Program-made: the position numbers and the translations under genes
Notes under the pieces: model-generated
Seen by the model: the letters and a program-made list of their open reading frames with translations, nothing else
What the model was told of the DNA's origin: nothing
The model's database searches: none
In this document: one piece after another, positions 16,515-25,711 of the stretch
Layout of the letters: every line of letters starts with the position of its first letter
How positions within the stretch are numbered: position 1 is the stretch's first letter
Origin: Phaeacidiphilus oryzae TH49
GTDB lineage: Bacteria > Actinomycetota > Actinomycetes > Streptomycetales > Streptomycetaceae
NCBI RefSeq assembly: GCF_000744815.1
Contig: NZ_JQMQ01000005.1
Coordinates: 2,984,055 to 3,048,054, forward strand
Length of the DNA stretch: 64,000 nucleotides
Direction: 5' to 3'

Positions 16515-19500
16515 CTACTTCCTCGCCGCCGCCAGCTCGTCGAACATCGAGGTCAGGAACTCCGCGCACCAGGCGAGGAGTTCGCGGCCGACCACCGGCT
16601 TGCCGCCGATCCTGGCGGTGGTCGGCCGGGGTACCAGCACCTGCTTGACCGCCGGCTTGACCACGGCCCTCGGGTGCAGCCGCTTCAGCCGCAGCTCCTG
16701 CGACTCCCGCAGCTCGAACGGGGAGAACCGGATGTTGCTCCCCTGCAGGGTGATGTCGGTGATCCCGCAGCGCCGGGCGAACAGCCGCAGGCCGGCCACC
16801 ATCAGCAGGTTCTCCACCGGCTCCGGCAGCTTGCCGTACCGGTCCGTCAGCTCCTCGCGGACCTGCTGGATGTCCTCCTCCGAGTTGACCGCGGCGATCG
16901 ACCGGTAGGCCTGCAGCCGCAGCCGCTCGCCGGGCGCGTAGTCGTGCGGGACGTGGGCGTCCACCGGCAGCTCGATCTTGACCTCCAGCGGCTCCTCCTC
17001 CTGGATCTCGCCGCTGGCCAGCGCCTCCCGGTACTCGGCGACGGCCTCGCCGACCATCCGCATGTAGAGGTCGAAGCCGACCCCGGCGATGTGCCCGGAC
17101 TGCTCCCCGCCGAGGAGGTTGCCGGCGCCGCGGATCTCCAGGTCCTTCATCGCCACGTACATCCCGGCGCCGATCTCGGTGTGCTGGGCGATGGTGGCGA
17201 GCCGCTCGTGGGCGGTCTCGGTGAGCGGCTTCTCCGGCGGGTAGAGGAAGTAGGCGTAGCCGCGCTCGCGGCCCCGGCCGACCCGGCCGCGCAGCTGGTG
17301 GAGCTGCGACAGGCCGAAGTTGTCCCCGCGCTCCACGATCAGCGTGTTGGCGTTGGCGATGTCGATCCCGGACTCCACGATCGTGGTCGAGACCAGCACG
17401 TCGAACTTCTTCTCCCAGAAGTCGACGACCACCTGCTCCAGGGCGGTCTCGCTCATCTGCCCGTGGGCGGTGGCGATCCGGGCCTCCGGCACCATCTCCC
17501 GGATCCGGGCGGCGGCCTTGTCGATCGACTCCACCCGGTTGTGGATGTAGAAGACCTGGCCCTCGCGCAGCAGTTCACGGCGGACCGCGGCGGCGATCTG
17601 CTTCTCGTCGTAGGGGCCGACGAAGGTCAGCACCGGGTGCCGCTCCTCCGGCGGGGTGGTGATGGTGGACATCTCCCGGATGCCGGTGACCGCCATCTCC
17701 AGGGTCCGCGGGATCGGGGTGGCGGACATGGTCAGCACGTCCACGTTGGCCCGCAGCTTCTTCAGCTGCTCCTTGTGCTCGACGCCGAACCGCTGCTCCT
17801 CGTCGACGATGACCAGGCCCAGGTCCTTGAACCTGGTCTCGGAGGAGAAGAGCCGGTGGGTGCCGATCACCACGTCCACCCCGCCGGTCCGCAGACCCTC
17901 CAGGACCTCCTTGGCCTCGGAGTCGGACTGGAACCGGGAGAGCGCCTTCACCGACACCGGGAAGTTGGCGTACCGCTCGGAGAAGGTCGAGAAGTGCTGC
18001 TGCACCAGCAGGGTGGTGGGCACCAGCACGGCGACCTGCTTGCCGTCCTGGACCGCCTTGAAGGCCGCCCGGACCGCGATCTCGGTCTTGCCGTAGCCCA
18101 CGTCGCCGCAGATCAGCCGGTCCATCGGGACCGTCTTCTCCATGTCCTCCTTGACCTCGCCGATGGTGGTCAGCTGGTCCGGGGTCTCGGCGTACGGGAA
18201 GGCGTCCTCCAGCTCGCGCTGCCAGGGGGTGTCCGGCTGGAAGGCGTGGCCGGGGGCGGCCATCCGGGCCGAGTAGAGCTTGATCAGGTCGGCCGCGATC
18301 TCCTTGACCGCCTTCTTGGCCCGCGACTTGGTCTTCGCCCAGTCCGCGCCGCCGAGCCGGTGGAGGGACGGGGCCTCGCCGCCGACGTACTTGGTGATCT
18401 GCTCCAGCTGGTCGGTGGGCACGAAGAGCCGGTCGCCCGGCTGGCCGCGCTTGGCCGAGGCGTACTCGAGCACCAGGTACTCGCGGGTGGCGCCCTGCAC
18501 CGTCCGCTGCACCATCTCGATGTACCTGCCGACGCCGTGCTGCTCGTGGACCACGAAGTCGCCGGCGGTCAGCGCCAGCGGGTCGATGGCGTTGCGGCGC
18601 CGGGACGGCATCCGGCGCATGTCCTTGGTGGTCGACTTCTGACCGGAGAGGTCGGTCTCGGTGAGGACGCAGAGCCGCAGCGCGTCCGAGATGAAGCCGT
18701 ACTCGATCGAACCGGTGGAGACATGGGCGACGGCCGGCTCCGGCTCGGCGTCCAGGTCGGCGGAGAGCCGGACGCCGATGCCCTCCCCGCGCAGCACCTC
18801 GGCGATCCGGGCCGCCGGGCCGTGGCCCTCGGTCACCAGGACGACCTGCCAGCCCTCGGCGAGCCGGCCCTTGGCGTCGGCGATCGCCCGCGCGGTGTCC
18901 CCGCGGTAGGCCTCGACGGCGTGGAGGCTCAGCCGGAGGGTGTCCGGGTCCTCGTCCAGGGCCTCCTCGGGGTTGGACGCGAAGGGGCTGATCGACCACC
19001 ACGGCAGGCCCTGCTCCTGGGCGTGCTCCCGGACGTCGGCCAGCGACCAGAGCGAGGCCGCCGAGACGTCCACCGGCGCCACGGCCGCCACGTCGATCGG
19101 GACGTCCCCGCCGGTCGCGGCCACCGCCCAGGAGGCGTTGAGGAACTCCTGGCTGGTCGCCACCAGGTCGGAGGCCCGGGAGCGGACCCGCTCCGGGTCG
19201 CAGACCACGGCGATCGAGCCCTCCGGGAACACGTCCTGGAGCAGCTCCATCTCGTCCACCAGCACCGGGGCCAGGGACTCCATCCCCTCCACCGCGATCC
19301 CCTCGGCGATCTTGCCGAGGATCTCGGTCAGCTCGGGGTGGTCGGCGGCGAGGGCGGCGGCCCGCTCCCGGACCTCCGGGGTGAGCAGCAGCTCGCGGCA
19401 GGGCGGCGCCCACAGCCCGTGCTCGCTGACCTCCAGCGAGCGCTGGTCGGCGACCTTGAAGTAGCGGATCTCCTCGACCTCGTCGCCCCAGAACTCGATC

Positions 19501-20165
19501 CGGAGCGGATGCTCCTCGGTCGGCGGGAAGACGTCCAGGATGCCGCCGCGGACGGCGAACTCGCCGCGCTTCTCGACCAGCTCGACGCGGGAGTAGGCGG
19601 CGGCCGCGAGCCTGTCGACGACCTCCTCCAGATCGCGCTCGTCACCACGGTGGAGCTCCACGGGCTCCAGCTCGGCCAGGCCCTTGACCTGCGGCTGCAG
19701 CACACTGCGGATCGGGGCCACGACCACCTGGAGGGGGCCGGCGGCGGTGTCGCCGCCCTCCTCGGCGGTGCCGGGAACGGCCGGGTGGGCGATCCGGCGG
19801 AGCACCGCGAGGCGGCGGCCGACGGTGTCCGAGCGCGGGGAGAGCCGCTCGTGCGGGAGGGTCTCCCAGGCCGGGTACTCCGCGACGGAGTCCGGCGGGA
19901 GGAGGGAGGCCAGGGCGGCGGTCAGGTCCTCGGCCTCGCGGCCGGTGGCGGTGACCGCCAGCACCGGGCGGCCGGTGGTCTGCTGCTCCTGGGCCGCCCG
20001 GTCGGCGAGGGCGCGGGCGAGGGCGCCGATCGCGAAGGGGCGGGCGGCGGGCGGCGCGATGAGGTCGAGGTGTTGCCGGGCGGCTCGCGGGGTGGCGGCC
20101 TCGGCCACCGCCTCGGCGAGCGCCGGGTCCTTGATTACCGCGTCCAGCAGGCCGGTCAGGCTCAT
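16515..20165 (-). CDS. mfd: Transcription-repair coupling factor Mfd
   Basis: 1216-aa DNA translocase that removes stalled RNA polymerase at lesions and recruits UvrA. Order of domains: N-terminal UvrB-like region, RNAP-interaction CarD-like domain (LTAGDFVVHEQHGVGRYIEMV), then superfamily 2 helicase: Walker A DVGYGKTEIAVRAAFKA, DEEQ-type box VIVDEEQRFGVEHKEQLK, TMSATPIPRTLEMA, and motif VI HQLRGRVGRGRERGYAY, ending with the C-terminal TRCF domain. Full length. ATG at 20165. Neighbours are unrelated, as elsewhere in Streptomyces. Confidence 0.98.
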   Translation of the reverse strand: MSLTGLLDAVIKDPALAEAVAEAATPRAARQHLDLIAPPAARPFAIGALARALADRAAQEQQTTGRPVLAVTATGREAEDLTAALASLLPPDSVAEYPAWETLPHERLSPRSDTVGRRLAVLRRIAHPAVPGTAEEGGDTAAGPLQVVVAPIRSVLQPQVKGLAELEPVELHRGDERDLEEVVDRLAAAAYSRVELVEKRGEFAVRGGILDVFPPTEEHPLRIEFWGDEVEEIRYFKVADQRSLEVSEHGLWAPPCRELLLTPEVRERAAALAADHPELTEILGKIAEGIAVEGMESLAPVLVDEMELLQDVFPEGSIAVVCDPERVRSRASDLVATSQEFLNASWAVAATGGDVPIDVAAVAPVDVSAASLWSLADVREHAQEQGLPWWSISPFASNPEEALDEDPDTLRLSLHAVEAYRGDTARAIADAKGRLAEGWQVVLVTEGHGPAARIAEVLRGEGIGVRLSADLDAEPEPAVAHVSTGSIEYGFISDALRLCVLTETDLSGQKSTTKDMRRMPSRRRNAIDPLALTAGDFVVHEQHGVGRYIEMVQRTVQGATREYLVLEYASAKRGQPGDRLFVPTDQLEQITKYVGGEAPSLHRLGGADWAKTKSRAKKAVKEIAADLIKLYSARMAAPGHAFQPDTPWQRELEDAFPYAETPDQLTTIGEVKEDMEKTVPMDRLICGDVGYGKTEIAVRAAFKAVQDGKQVAVLVPTTLLVQQHFSTFSERYANFPVSVKALSRFQSDSEAKEVLEGLRTGGVDVVIGTHRLFSSETRFKDLGLVIVDEEQRFGVEHKEQLKKLRANVDVLTMSATPIPRTLEMAVTGIREMSTITTPPEERHPVLTFVGPYDEKQIAAAVRRELLREGQVFYIHNRVESIDKAAARIREMVPEARIATAHGQMSETALEQVVVDFWEKKFDVLVSTTIVESGIDIANANTLIVERGDNFGLSQLHQLRGRVGRGRERGYAYFLYPPEKPLTETAHERLATIAQHTEIGAGMYVAMKDLEIRGAGNLLGGEQSGHIAGVGFDLYMRMVGEAVAEYREALASGEIQEEEPLEVKIELPVDAHVPHDYAPGERLRLQAYRSIAAVNSEEDIQQVREELTDRYGKLPEPVENLLMVAGLRLFARRCGITDITLQGSNIRFSPFELRESQELRLKRLHPRAVVKPAVKQVLVPRPTTARIGGKPVVGRELLAWCAEFLTSMFDELAAARK

Positions 20166-20287
20166 GGATTTCTCTGCCCCTCGCGTGCGCGCGCAACGTG
20201 ACGAGCCCGGACCGCTGCGCGGGCCGGGGGGTTCCAGCGTAACCCCAGCGCGCGCAGTGGCCCCGGAGGAGTCCGAAGGGCGACTCA

Positions 20288-20417
20288 GGGGCGCGGGGAA
20301 CGGCGCGGCCAGGCCGCTACGGCGCCGCGTCCGGCGGCGGCGACCGCCGGGTCGCGACCGGAACGCCCCGGTCGGGTGCGGCGGGTCACCGGCTGAGCGC
20401 GCAGTTCCCCGCGCCCC
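20288..20417. repeat. Long-range inverted repeat GGGGCGCGGGGAAC
   Basis: GGGGCGCGGGGAAC (20288-20301) is exactly inverted at 20404-20417 (GTTCCCCGCGCCCC), enclosing about 100 bp with further small palindromes. It lies just after the coiled-coil gene stop (20444) and before mfd. From general knowledge, near-identical GGGGCGCGGGGAACTGCGC units are scattered in streptomycete intergenic DNA, often at gene ends. Probably a terminator or transcript-stabilising structure. Confidence 0.6.
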
Positions 20418-20443
20418 TTACGCGCCGGCCCCGGGCGGGAAAG

Positions 20444-21577
20444 TCAGTCCGTAGGCTTCGCCGGCCGCGGGTAGGCGATCTCGACCGTGCGGTCGTCGAC
20501 CGGCTCCGGCTGCGGTTCCGGCTGCGGCTGCGGCTGCGGTTCCGGCTGCGGTTCCTGCGCCTGCGGCGCAGGTCGGCGTACCCGCAGCGTCGTCTCCTGC
20601 GTCGCCTCGGAGTCGGAGTACCGCGGCAGCACCTCGGTCTCCGCCGCCGCGGGCGGCTGCGCCGGGGGCGCCGGGGGCAGTGCCGGCGTCGCGCCCACGC
20701 CGGCACCGGTCAGCGCGGTCAGCGTCTGCCGGATGTGGTCCAGGTGCGACTGGAGTTCGACCCGCCGCGCCTCGTACTCCTCGTACGCCCGCGCGCTCGC
20801 GTGGTTGATCCGCTCCGCCTCCCGCCGCGCCTCGTCCAGCAGGCGGTCGGCCTCGGCCCGCGCCCTGGTCTCCAGCTCCTTGGCGGCGGACTGCGCGTCG
20901 TCCCTGGCCCGCTCGCCCTCCTCGACGTGCCGGCGGGCGACGCCGAGCTGCTCGCGCTCCCAGGTCTCGAAGGCCTCCTCGCGGGAGGACAGCTCGCGTT
21001 CGGCGGCCTTCTGCTGGTGGTCGAGCCACTCATGGGCCTTGCGGGAGGCCTCCGCCGCGCGGTCGCGGATCTCCGCCGCGGTCGCGTCGCCGGCCTCGCG
21101 GGTGGCCCGGGCCTCCCGCTCGGCGTCCCGGCGGAGCTGGTCCGCGTACGCCTCGGCCTGCTCGATGGTCTGCTCGTGGTCGGCCTCGGCCGCCGTGCGG
21201 ACGCGGTCGGCGTGGTCGCGGGCGTCCTCCTGGGCGCGGCGGCCGTCGGAGGCGGCCTCCGCACGGATCGCGTCGACCTCGTTGAGGGCGGCCGCGTGCA
21301 CCGCCTTGGCCTCGGACTCGGCCATTGCGAGGATCATCGCCGCCTGCTCGCTCAGCTCGGCGTACTGCGGCGGCGGTGCGGCCGCGGCCGCCTCGGCGGC
21401 CTCCCGGGCCTGCGCCAGCCGGTGCTCCAGATCCCTCAGCAGGTTCCCGAGTTCGGACAGACGGTGCCAGGCCGCGTCGCGGTCCCGGCGCAGGCTGTGG
21501 AAGGCCTGGTCGACCTGGTCCACCGCGTAGCCGCGCCGCACGACCGCGATGCCGTTCGGAGAACCGGCGTCGCTCAT
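20444..21577 (-). CDS. Coiled-coil DivIVA/FilP-like protein
   Basis: 377 aa. The N-terminus RRGYAVDQVDQAFHSLRRDRDAAW matches the start of DivIVA-type proteins; residues about 45-285 are a continuous alanine/glutamate/arginine heptad coiled coil (AEADHEQTIEQAEAYADQLRR, EDARDHADRVRTAAE). The C-terminus is Pro/Gln-rich with a PEPQPQPQP stretch. Such proteins in Streptomyces act in polar growth or as cytoskeletal scaffolds. ATG at 21577 (MSDAGSPNG) is preferred over a longer frame opening at 21649 because the DivIVA-like motif starts just after it and AAGGGAC lies upstream. Specific name not assignable. Confidence 0.85.
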   Translation of the reverse strand: MSDAGSPNGIAVVRRGYAVDQVDQAFHSLRRDRDAAWHRLSELGNLLRDLEHRLAQAREAAEAAAAAPPPQYAELSEQAAMILAMAESEAKAVHAAALNEVDAIRAEAASDGRRAQEDARDHADRVRTAAEADHEQTIEQAEAYADQLRRDAEREARATREAGDATAAEIRDRAAEASRKAHEWLDHQQKAAERELSSREEAFETWEREQLGVARRHVEEGERARDDAQSAAKELETRARAEADRLLDEARREAERINHASARAYEEYEARRVELQSHLDHIRQTLTALTGAGVGATPALPPAPPAQPPAAAETEVLPRYSDSEATQETTLRVRRPAPQAQEPQPEPQPQPQPEPQPEPVDDRTVEIAYPRPAKPTD

Positions 21578-21705
21578 GGATCTGTCCCTTTCGTCGGCAG
21601 AACGGTCAAACACGAGCAGGTGTATGCCAGTGCTTGTCCCATAGTGCAACGAACCATGCTACGGGCGGACAGACCGACGCTCGGCCACCCCCATCGGGCC
21701 CCGGC

Positions 21706-24201
21706 TCACAGCAGGCCGTCCCACATCTGCTCCAGTACAACGGACCACCAGGTCTCCGGAGTGCCCAGCGCCGCCGGATCGATCGCGATCAGTTGTGCCT
21801 GGAAGTCGCTCGTCCAGTGTCCGGCCTGCTCGGGGGTGAGCCCGTAGCGCAGCCGCCACATCCGGCCGAGCATCGCCATGCTGCGGATGAACTCCGGCAG
21901 GCCGCTGTTCACGAACCTCGGCTCGTGCTGCTCCGGTCCCGGCGGGATGGACGGCGTGCCCATGTCGACCGCGACGATCGCCGAGGTGCCGTACTGCACG
22001 CACAGCTGGCGGCCGAAGTCGTTGCCGATCACCAGGTAGGTGCCGAAGTCCGGGGCCGGCTGCACGCCCCGCTCCATCGCCAGCTCGGCGAGCGTCGGAA
22101 TGGGCCGCTCCGGCGGCTGGGCCTGCGCCCAGAAGAACGGGCCGAAGTCCAGCGGCACGCCCGCCCAGGCCAGGCAGGTCGAGACCACCTCGGGCACGCC
22201 CTGCCGGGAGACCGCCTGCTGGGTGAAGCGGAACACCCCCTGCGGCCCGAAGGCCTGGGTCAGCTCCTCGGCCAGCGCCTGCGGCTGGGCCGGCGGCAGC
22301 GGAGGCACGCTGCCCGGCGCGGGCAGCGGCGCGCGCACCGGACGCGAACGCGGCGGCGCGGCGGCCACGGCCTGCATCTCGCCCTGGTGGTCCAGGAGGT
22401 GCCGGACGCCCTGCTGCCGGGCGGCCTGCTCCCGGCCGTACGGAGCGGTGTGGGTGATCCGCACGTTCGGCCAGGCCTCGCGGACCATCCGGGAGCAGTA
22501 GCCGCCCGGGTGGTCGCAGGACTCCAGCTCGGTGTGGAGCTCCAGCACCTGGTCCGGCGGTACGCCGAGGCGGCGCAGCTCGTTGAGGATCTGCCACTCC
22601 GGATGCGGCAGGCCCGGCGCGGAGCGCTGGATCACCTGCTGCTCCGAGCCGTCCCGGCCGCGGTAGCGCAGCACGGCCATGTAGCCGGAGCCGACGGTCG
22701 GCACGCCGGAGGGCGCCTCGGCGGCGGGGACCGGCGGCGGAGGCGGCGGCTGGTGCTGCTGCGGCGGCATCGGGGCCTGCTGCGGCATCGGGACCTGCTG
22801 CGGGGGCAGCTGCTGCGCCTGAGGCGCCGGCGGGGGCGGCGGAGGCGGCGGCACGGCGGGCCCGGGCGGCGCCTGCGGCGCCTGCGGGGGCTGGTATGGC
22901 GGCTGCTGCGGCCCGCCCTGCCGGCCGAGGAGTGACTGCGGCGGGGGCGGCGGCGGTCCGCCCGCGCGCTCCCCGCCGGGGACCCCGCCGGGGGCTCCGC
23001 CGGAGGCGAACGGGCGCTGGCCGCCGGAGCCGCTCTGCGAGAGGAGCTCGCTGGGCGGCGGGGGCGGCGGTCCGTCCGGGGCCGCGGCCGGGCCCGGCCG
23101 CGACGGGCGGGCCAGCTGCGTCGGCTCGTAGTCGAACCCGCCGCCGGACTCCCACGGACGCTCGCCGGAGGACGCGGCCGCACCGTCCGGACCCGCCTGC
23201 GGAGGCTGCGGAGGCTGCGGGGCCTGCGCGACCGGCGGGGGCGGAGGCGGGGTCGACTGCATCGGCGGCACGGGCGGCCCCGGCTGCGCCGCCTCCACGG
23301 GCTGCGAGGGCTGCGAGGGCTGCACGGGCTGCGGGGCCGGCGGCGGCTGCGGGGCCGGCGGCGGCTGGAGCGCCTCCGGCTCCGGCCAGCGCTCGGCCTC
23401 CGGCTCGCGCTCCGGCTGCCGGATCGACCACGGACGCTCGGCGGAGGAGTCCGACGCATCGTCAGGACCCGGCGCCTGCTGCGGAATCGATGGCGAAGCG
23501 GAGGCGGCGCGGCCCGAGGACGGGGGCTCGTCCGGCGGGGCGAGCATGGTCGGGATCTCGGTCGGCGGGCCGTCCGGGATCGGCGGGGCCGTCTGCACGG
23601 ACGGCTGCTGCCCGCCCTCCCCGTCATCAACAGCGTTCACGGCGTTCGCAGCGTTCGCAGCGTTCACGGCCGCGCTCCCGCCGTCCGCCGCCCCGGAGCC
23701 GCCCTCCTCGGCGCCCTCCGCCGGGGCCGGTCCGGCCTCGCGGGCCGCGGCGGCCCGCTCCTGCTCCGCCGCGCGGGCCGCCTCGGCCTCGCGCTTGGCG
23801 GCCTCCTCCTCCAGCCACTGCGGCGGAGTGAGGAGGAAGGAGGTGGTCTCCATCGGGTCCATCTGCTCGCGCGGGCGCGCGCCCCCGACCGGGGTGGCCC
23901 CGGCCGGCCGGCCGTAGACCTCCTCGTACTGCCGGACCACGTCGGCGATCGGCAGCGCCGGCCACAGCGTGGTGGCCCCGCTGTCCCGGGCGATCACCAT
24001 CCGGGCCGAGCCGACCGCCGCCGCGCCCGGGCCCGCGCCGGCCGCGCGGCCGCCACCGGGCGGCCCGTCCTCGCGGTCCACCGCCCAGGCCACGAAGCCC
24101 AGGTCGAACTCGCGCACCCGCACCTCCCGGCGCTGGTACGAGGGCACGCCCTCGTTCAGCCAGGCCACGGCCCGCTCCTGCGCCTCCGCGTACGTCACCA
24201 T
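21706..24201 (-). CDS. Multidomain Imm35-like / deaminase / SUKH-4 protein
   Basis: 831 aa. (1) Residues 1-115: MVTYAEAQERAVAWLN ... LGFVAWAVDRED ... VIARDSGATTLWPALP, resembling Imm35 (YrhB-like) immunity domains. (2) About 120-500: very long Pro/Gln/Ala-rich linker. (3) About 505-610: nucleic-acid/nucleotide deaminase-type domain, with zinc ligands visible as LHTELE (H, catalytic E) and SCDHPGGYCSRM (CxxPxxYC). (4) About 635-831: SUKH-4-like immunity domain (FGTYLVIGNDFGRQLCVQYG). No signal peptide. ATG at 24201 with GGAG eight bases before; GTG at 24222 is an alternative. The next gene upstream ends 31 bp away, so they form an operon. Domain calls are by motif and layout, not search. Confidence 0.75.
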   Translation of the reverse strand: MVTYAEAQERAVAWLNEGVPSYQRREVRVREFDLGFVAWAVDREDGPPGGGRAAGAGPGAAAVGSARMVIARDSGATTLWPALPIADVVRQYEEVYGRPAGATPVGGARPREQMDPMETTSFLLTPPQWLEEEAAKREAEAARAAEQERAAAAREAGPAPAEGAEEGGSGAADGGSAAVNAANAANAVNAVDDGEGGQQPSVQTAPPIPDGPPTEIPTMLAPPDEPPSSGRAASASPSIPQQAPGPDDASDSSAERPWSIRQPEREPEAERWPEPEALQPPPAPQPPPAPQPVQPSQPSQPVEAAQPGPPVPPMQSTPPPPPPVAQAPQPPQPPQAGPDGAAASSGERPWESGGGFDYEPTQLARPSRPGPAAAPDGPPPPPPSELLSQSGSGGQRPFASGGAPGGVPGGERAGGPPPPPPQSLLGRQGGPQQPPYQPPQAPQAPPGPAVPPPPPPPPAPQAQQLPPQQVPMPQQAPMPPQQHQPPPPPPVPAAEAPSGVPTVGSGYMAVLRYRGRDGSEQQVIQRSAPGLPHPEWQILNELRRLGVPPDQVLELHTELESCDHPGGYCSRMVREAWPNVRITHTAPYGREQAARQQGVRHLLDHQGEMQAVAAAPPRSRPVRAPLPAPGSVPPLPPAQPQALAEELTQAFGPQGVFRFTQQAVSRQGVPEVVSTCLAWAGVPLDFGPFFWAQAQPPERPIPTLAELAMERGVQPAPDFGTYLVIGNDFGRQLCVQYGTSAIVAVDMGTPSIPPGPEQHEPRFVNSGLPEFIRSMAMLGRMWRLRYGLTPEQAGHWTSDFQAQLIAIDPAALGTPETWWSVVLEQMWDGLL

Positions 24202-24232
24202 CTGCGCGTCTCCGCCCCTCACGCCTCGACCC

Positions 24233-25270
24233 TCATGCCTCGACGGGGACGGCCCGCGCGAAGCCGCCGTCCACCATCAGCTCGGCCACCGTCTCCAGCT
24301 CCGGCGGGCTGCCTACCAGTCGCAGCAGGAAGCCGTCGAAGTCGTCGCCGCAGGGCAGCAGCAGCCGCTCGCAGCGCTCGCCCGGGGAGAGCGAGGGGTC
24401 GCCGTCGTCCCGCGCGTCGTCGTACGGCATGAACCAGACGGTGCCGACCCGGTCGCCCCTGACCTTGAGCGCCAGCAGCCCGCCCTGGGCGAAGCCGACG
24501 CCCAGGTAGTCCTTGGTGAGGTGGTCGCGCAGGCACTTGTTGACGTAGACCAGGTCGTCCACCGCGTACTCCGGACGGATCGTCAGGAACGGCTGGTCGA
24601 CCAGGATGCCGAGCTCGGTGTCCAGCCCGACGCCGCGCGGGGCGCGTCCGCCGGCGACCTTGAGGAAGGTGCGGTACGCCTCCGGCAGCCGGTAGCCGAA
24701 CCGCTCCTCGACGGCCGCCACCCGCTCCTCGGTGACGGTCACCGGGTCGCCGCCGTCCAGGGCCAGCGGGAAGTGCACCGGCGGGCGCTCCTGCAGCGGG
24801 CGGGTGCCGCGCTTGCCGTGGTCGGCGCTGGAGAGGGCGAGTCCGGCATGGTGCCGCAGCAGCACCTTGACCTCGACCGGGATCAGCTCCATCCGGCGGC
24901 TGCCGGGCTGGGCGCCGCCGACCGCGTGGTGCCAGGTCCAGCCGGGCGGGGTGGCCACCGCGCTGTCCAGGTTCGCCCACAGCTCGTGGCCCTGGGTGTA
25001 GAGGGCGGCGTTGGCCGAGACGTAGTCGGTCAGCCGCAGTTCGTCGACGCCGAAGCCCTCGGGGGGGTCGGCGACCTCCGCGGCGGCGCGCACATAGGGG
25101 CCGAAGTCCGGGTGGCCCTCGGCGTCCATCCGGACGCCCTGCGGGTACCGCTCGGCCCGGATCGGGTCGGGGAAGTGCACGGTCTGCCCCGCGTACGCGC
25201 TGTTCGGCGCCTGCGACTGCGACACCGTGCCGCCGCCGGCGGCGGGCGCCCCGGACCGCCCTGTCGTCAT
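24233..25270 (-). CDS. WHH-type HNH nuclease domain fused to SUKH immunity domain
   Basis: 345 aa. Residues about 60-165 resemble the WHH toxin-nuclease family of the HNH/Endo VII fold: PPGWTWHHAVG, then MELIPVEVKVLLRHHAGLA with the metal/catalytic histidines. Residues about 175-345 are a SMI1/KNR4 (SUKH) domain: VTEERVAAVEERFGYRLPEAYRTFLKVAGG and GLDTELGILVDQPFL. A toxin-type domain and its usual immunity partner are in one chain, with no export signal. ATG at 25270 with GGGGGCAAC upstream; longer in-frame starts run into tandem repeats and lack an RBS. It is divergent from the YwqJ gene and probably cotranscribed with the deaminase gene. Confidence 0.72.
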   Translation of the reverse strand: MTTGRSGAPAAGGGTVSQSQAPNSAYAGQTVHFPDPIRAERYPQGVRMDAEGHPDFGPYVRAAAEVADPPEGFGVDELRLTDYVSANAALYTQGHELWANLDSAVATPPGWTWHHAVGGAQPGSRRMELIPVEVKVLLRHHAGLALSSADHGKRGTRPLQERPPVHFPLALDGGDPVTVTEERVAAVEERFGYRLPEAYRTFLKVAGGRAPRGVGLDTELGILVDQPFLTIRPEYAVDDLVYVNKCLRDHLTKDYLGVGFAQGGLLALKVRGDRVGTVWFMPYDDARDDGDPSLSPGERCERLLLPCGDDFDGFLLRLVGSPPELETVAELMVDGGFARAVPVEA

Positions 25271-25711
25271 CGAGTTGCCCCCATGCCTGCTGCCTGCCTG
25301 ACTCTGCGATCTGCCTGACTCTGCGATCTGCGTGCTCCGCGGTCCGCGTGCTCGGCGCACGTCGCGCACTCTGCGGGACCAAGACTATGGGGTAGCGGGA
25401 CGTGGTCGAGAGAGGCCGCAAGTGGTCGGCCGGGACCGGAATCCACCCCATCCACACCACCAACACACTTGCGCCACAGGGACATCATGCGATCCTCATC
25501 GCATCGCCATCCGCGCGCACAAGTTCTCACGACCCGTCACATCCGGTGCCGCACAGGCCCCGGACAGGGACTTTGGACCCTGGCGCGAGGGCCGTCACAG
25601 ACTCGCACGCTCGGCGATCAGTACCCTTTCCCAGTCCGGGCTCGCCCGGAGGCCGGGCGCGAACGCCGCGCCCGGCACCCACGGGGGAACGTCAGGGAGG
25701 CTCGCAGCATC
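25271..25711. promoter_or_regulatory. Divergent intergenic region of the toxin/immunity island
   Basis: 441 bp separate the WHH-SUKH gene (minus) from the YwqJ-deaminase gene (plus). An exact 17-bp tandem duplication, CCTGACTCTGCGATCTG at 25297-25313 and 25314-25330, lies in the WHH-gene leader, followed by two CGTGCTC copies. No coding frame is convincing and I see no clear promoter hexamers. It presumably carries both promoters. Confidence 0.5.

Noticed and set aside
16416-20201. 1261-codon open frame on the + strand
   Set aside because: Antisense shadow of mfd: Gly/Leu/Val/Asp-rich with no motifs, produced by high GC at third positions.
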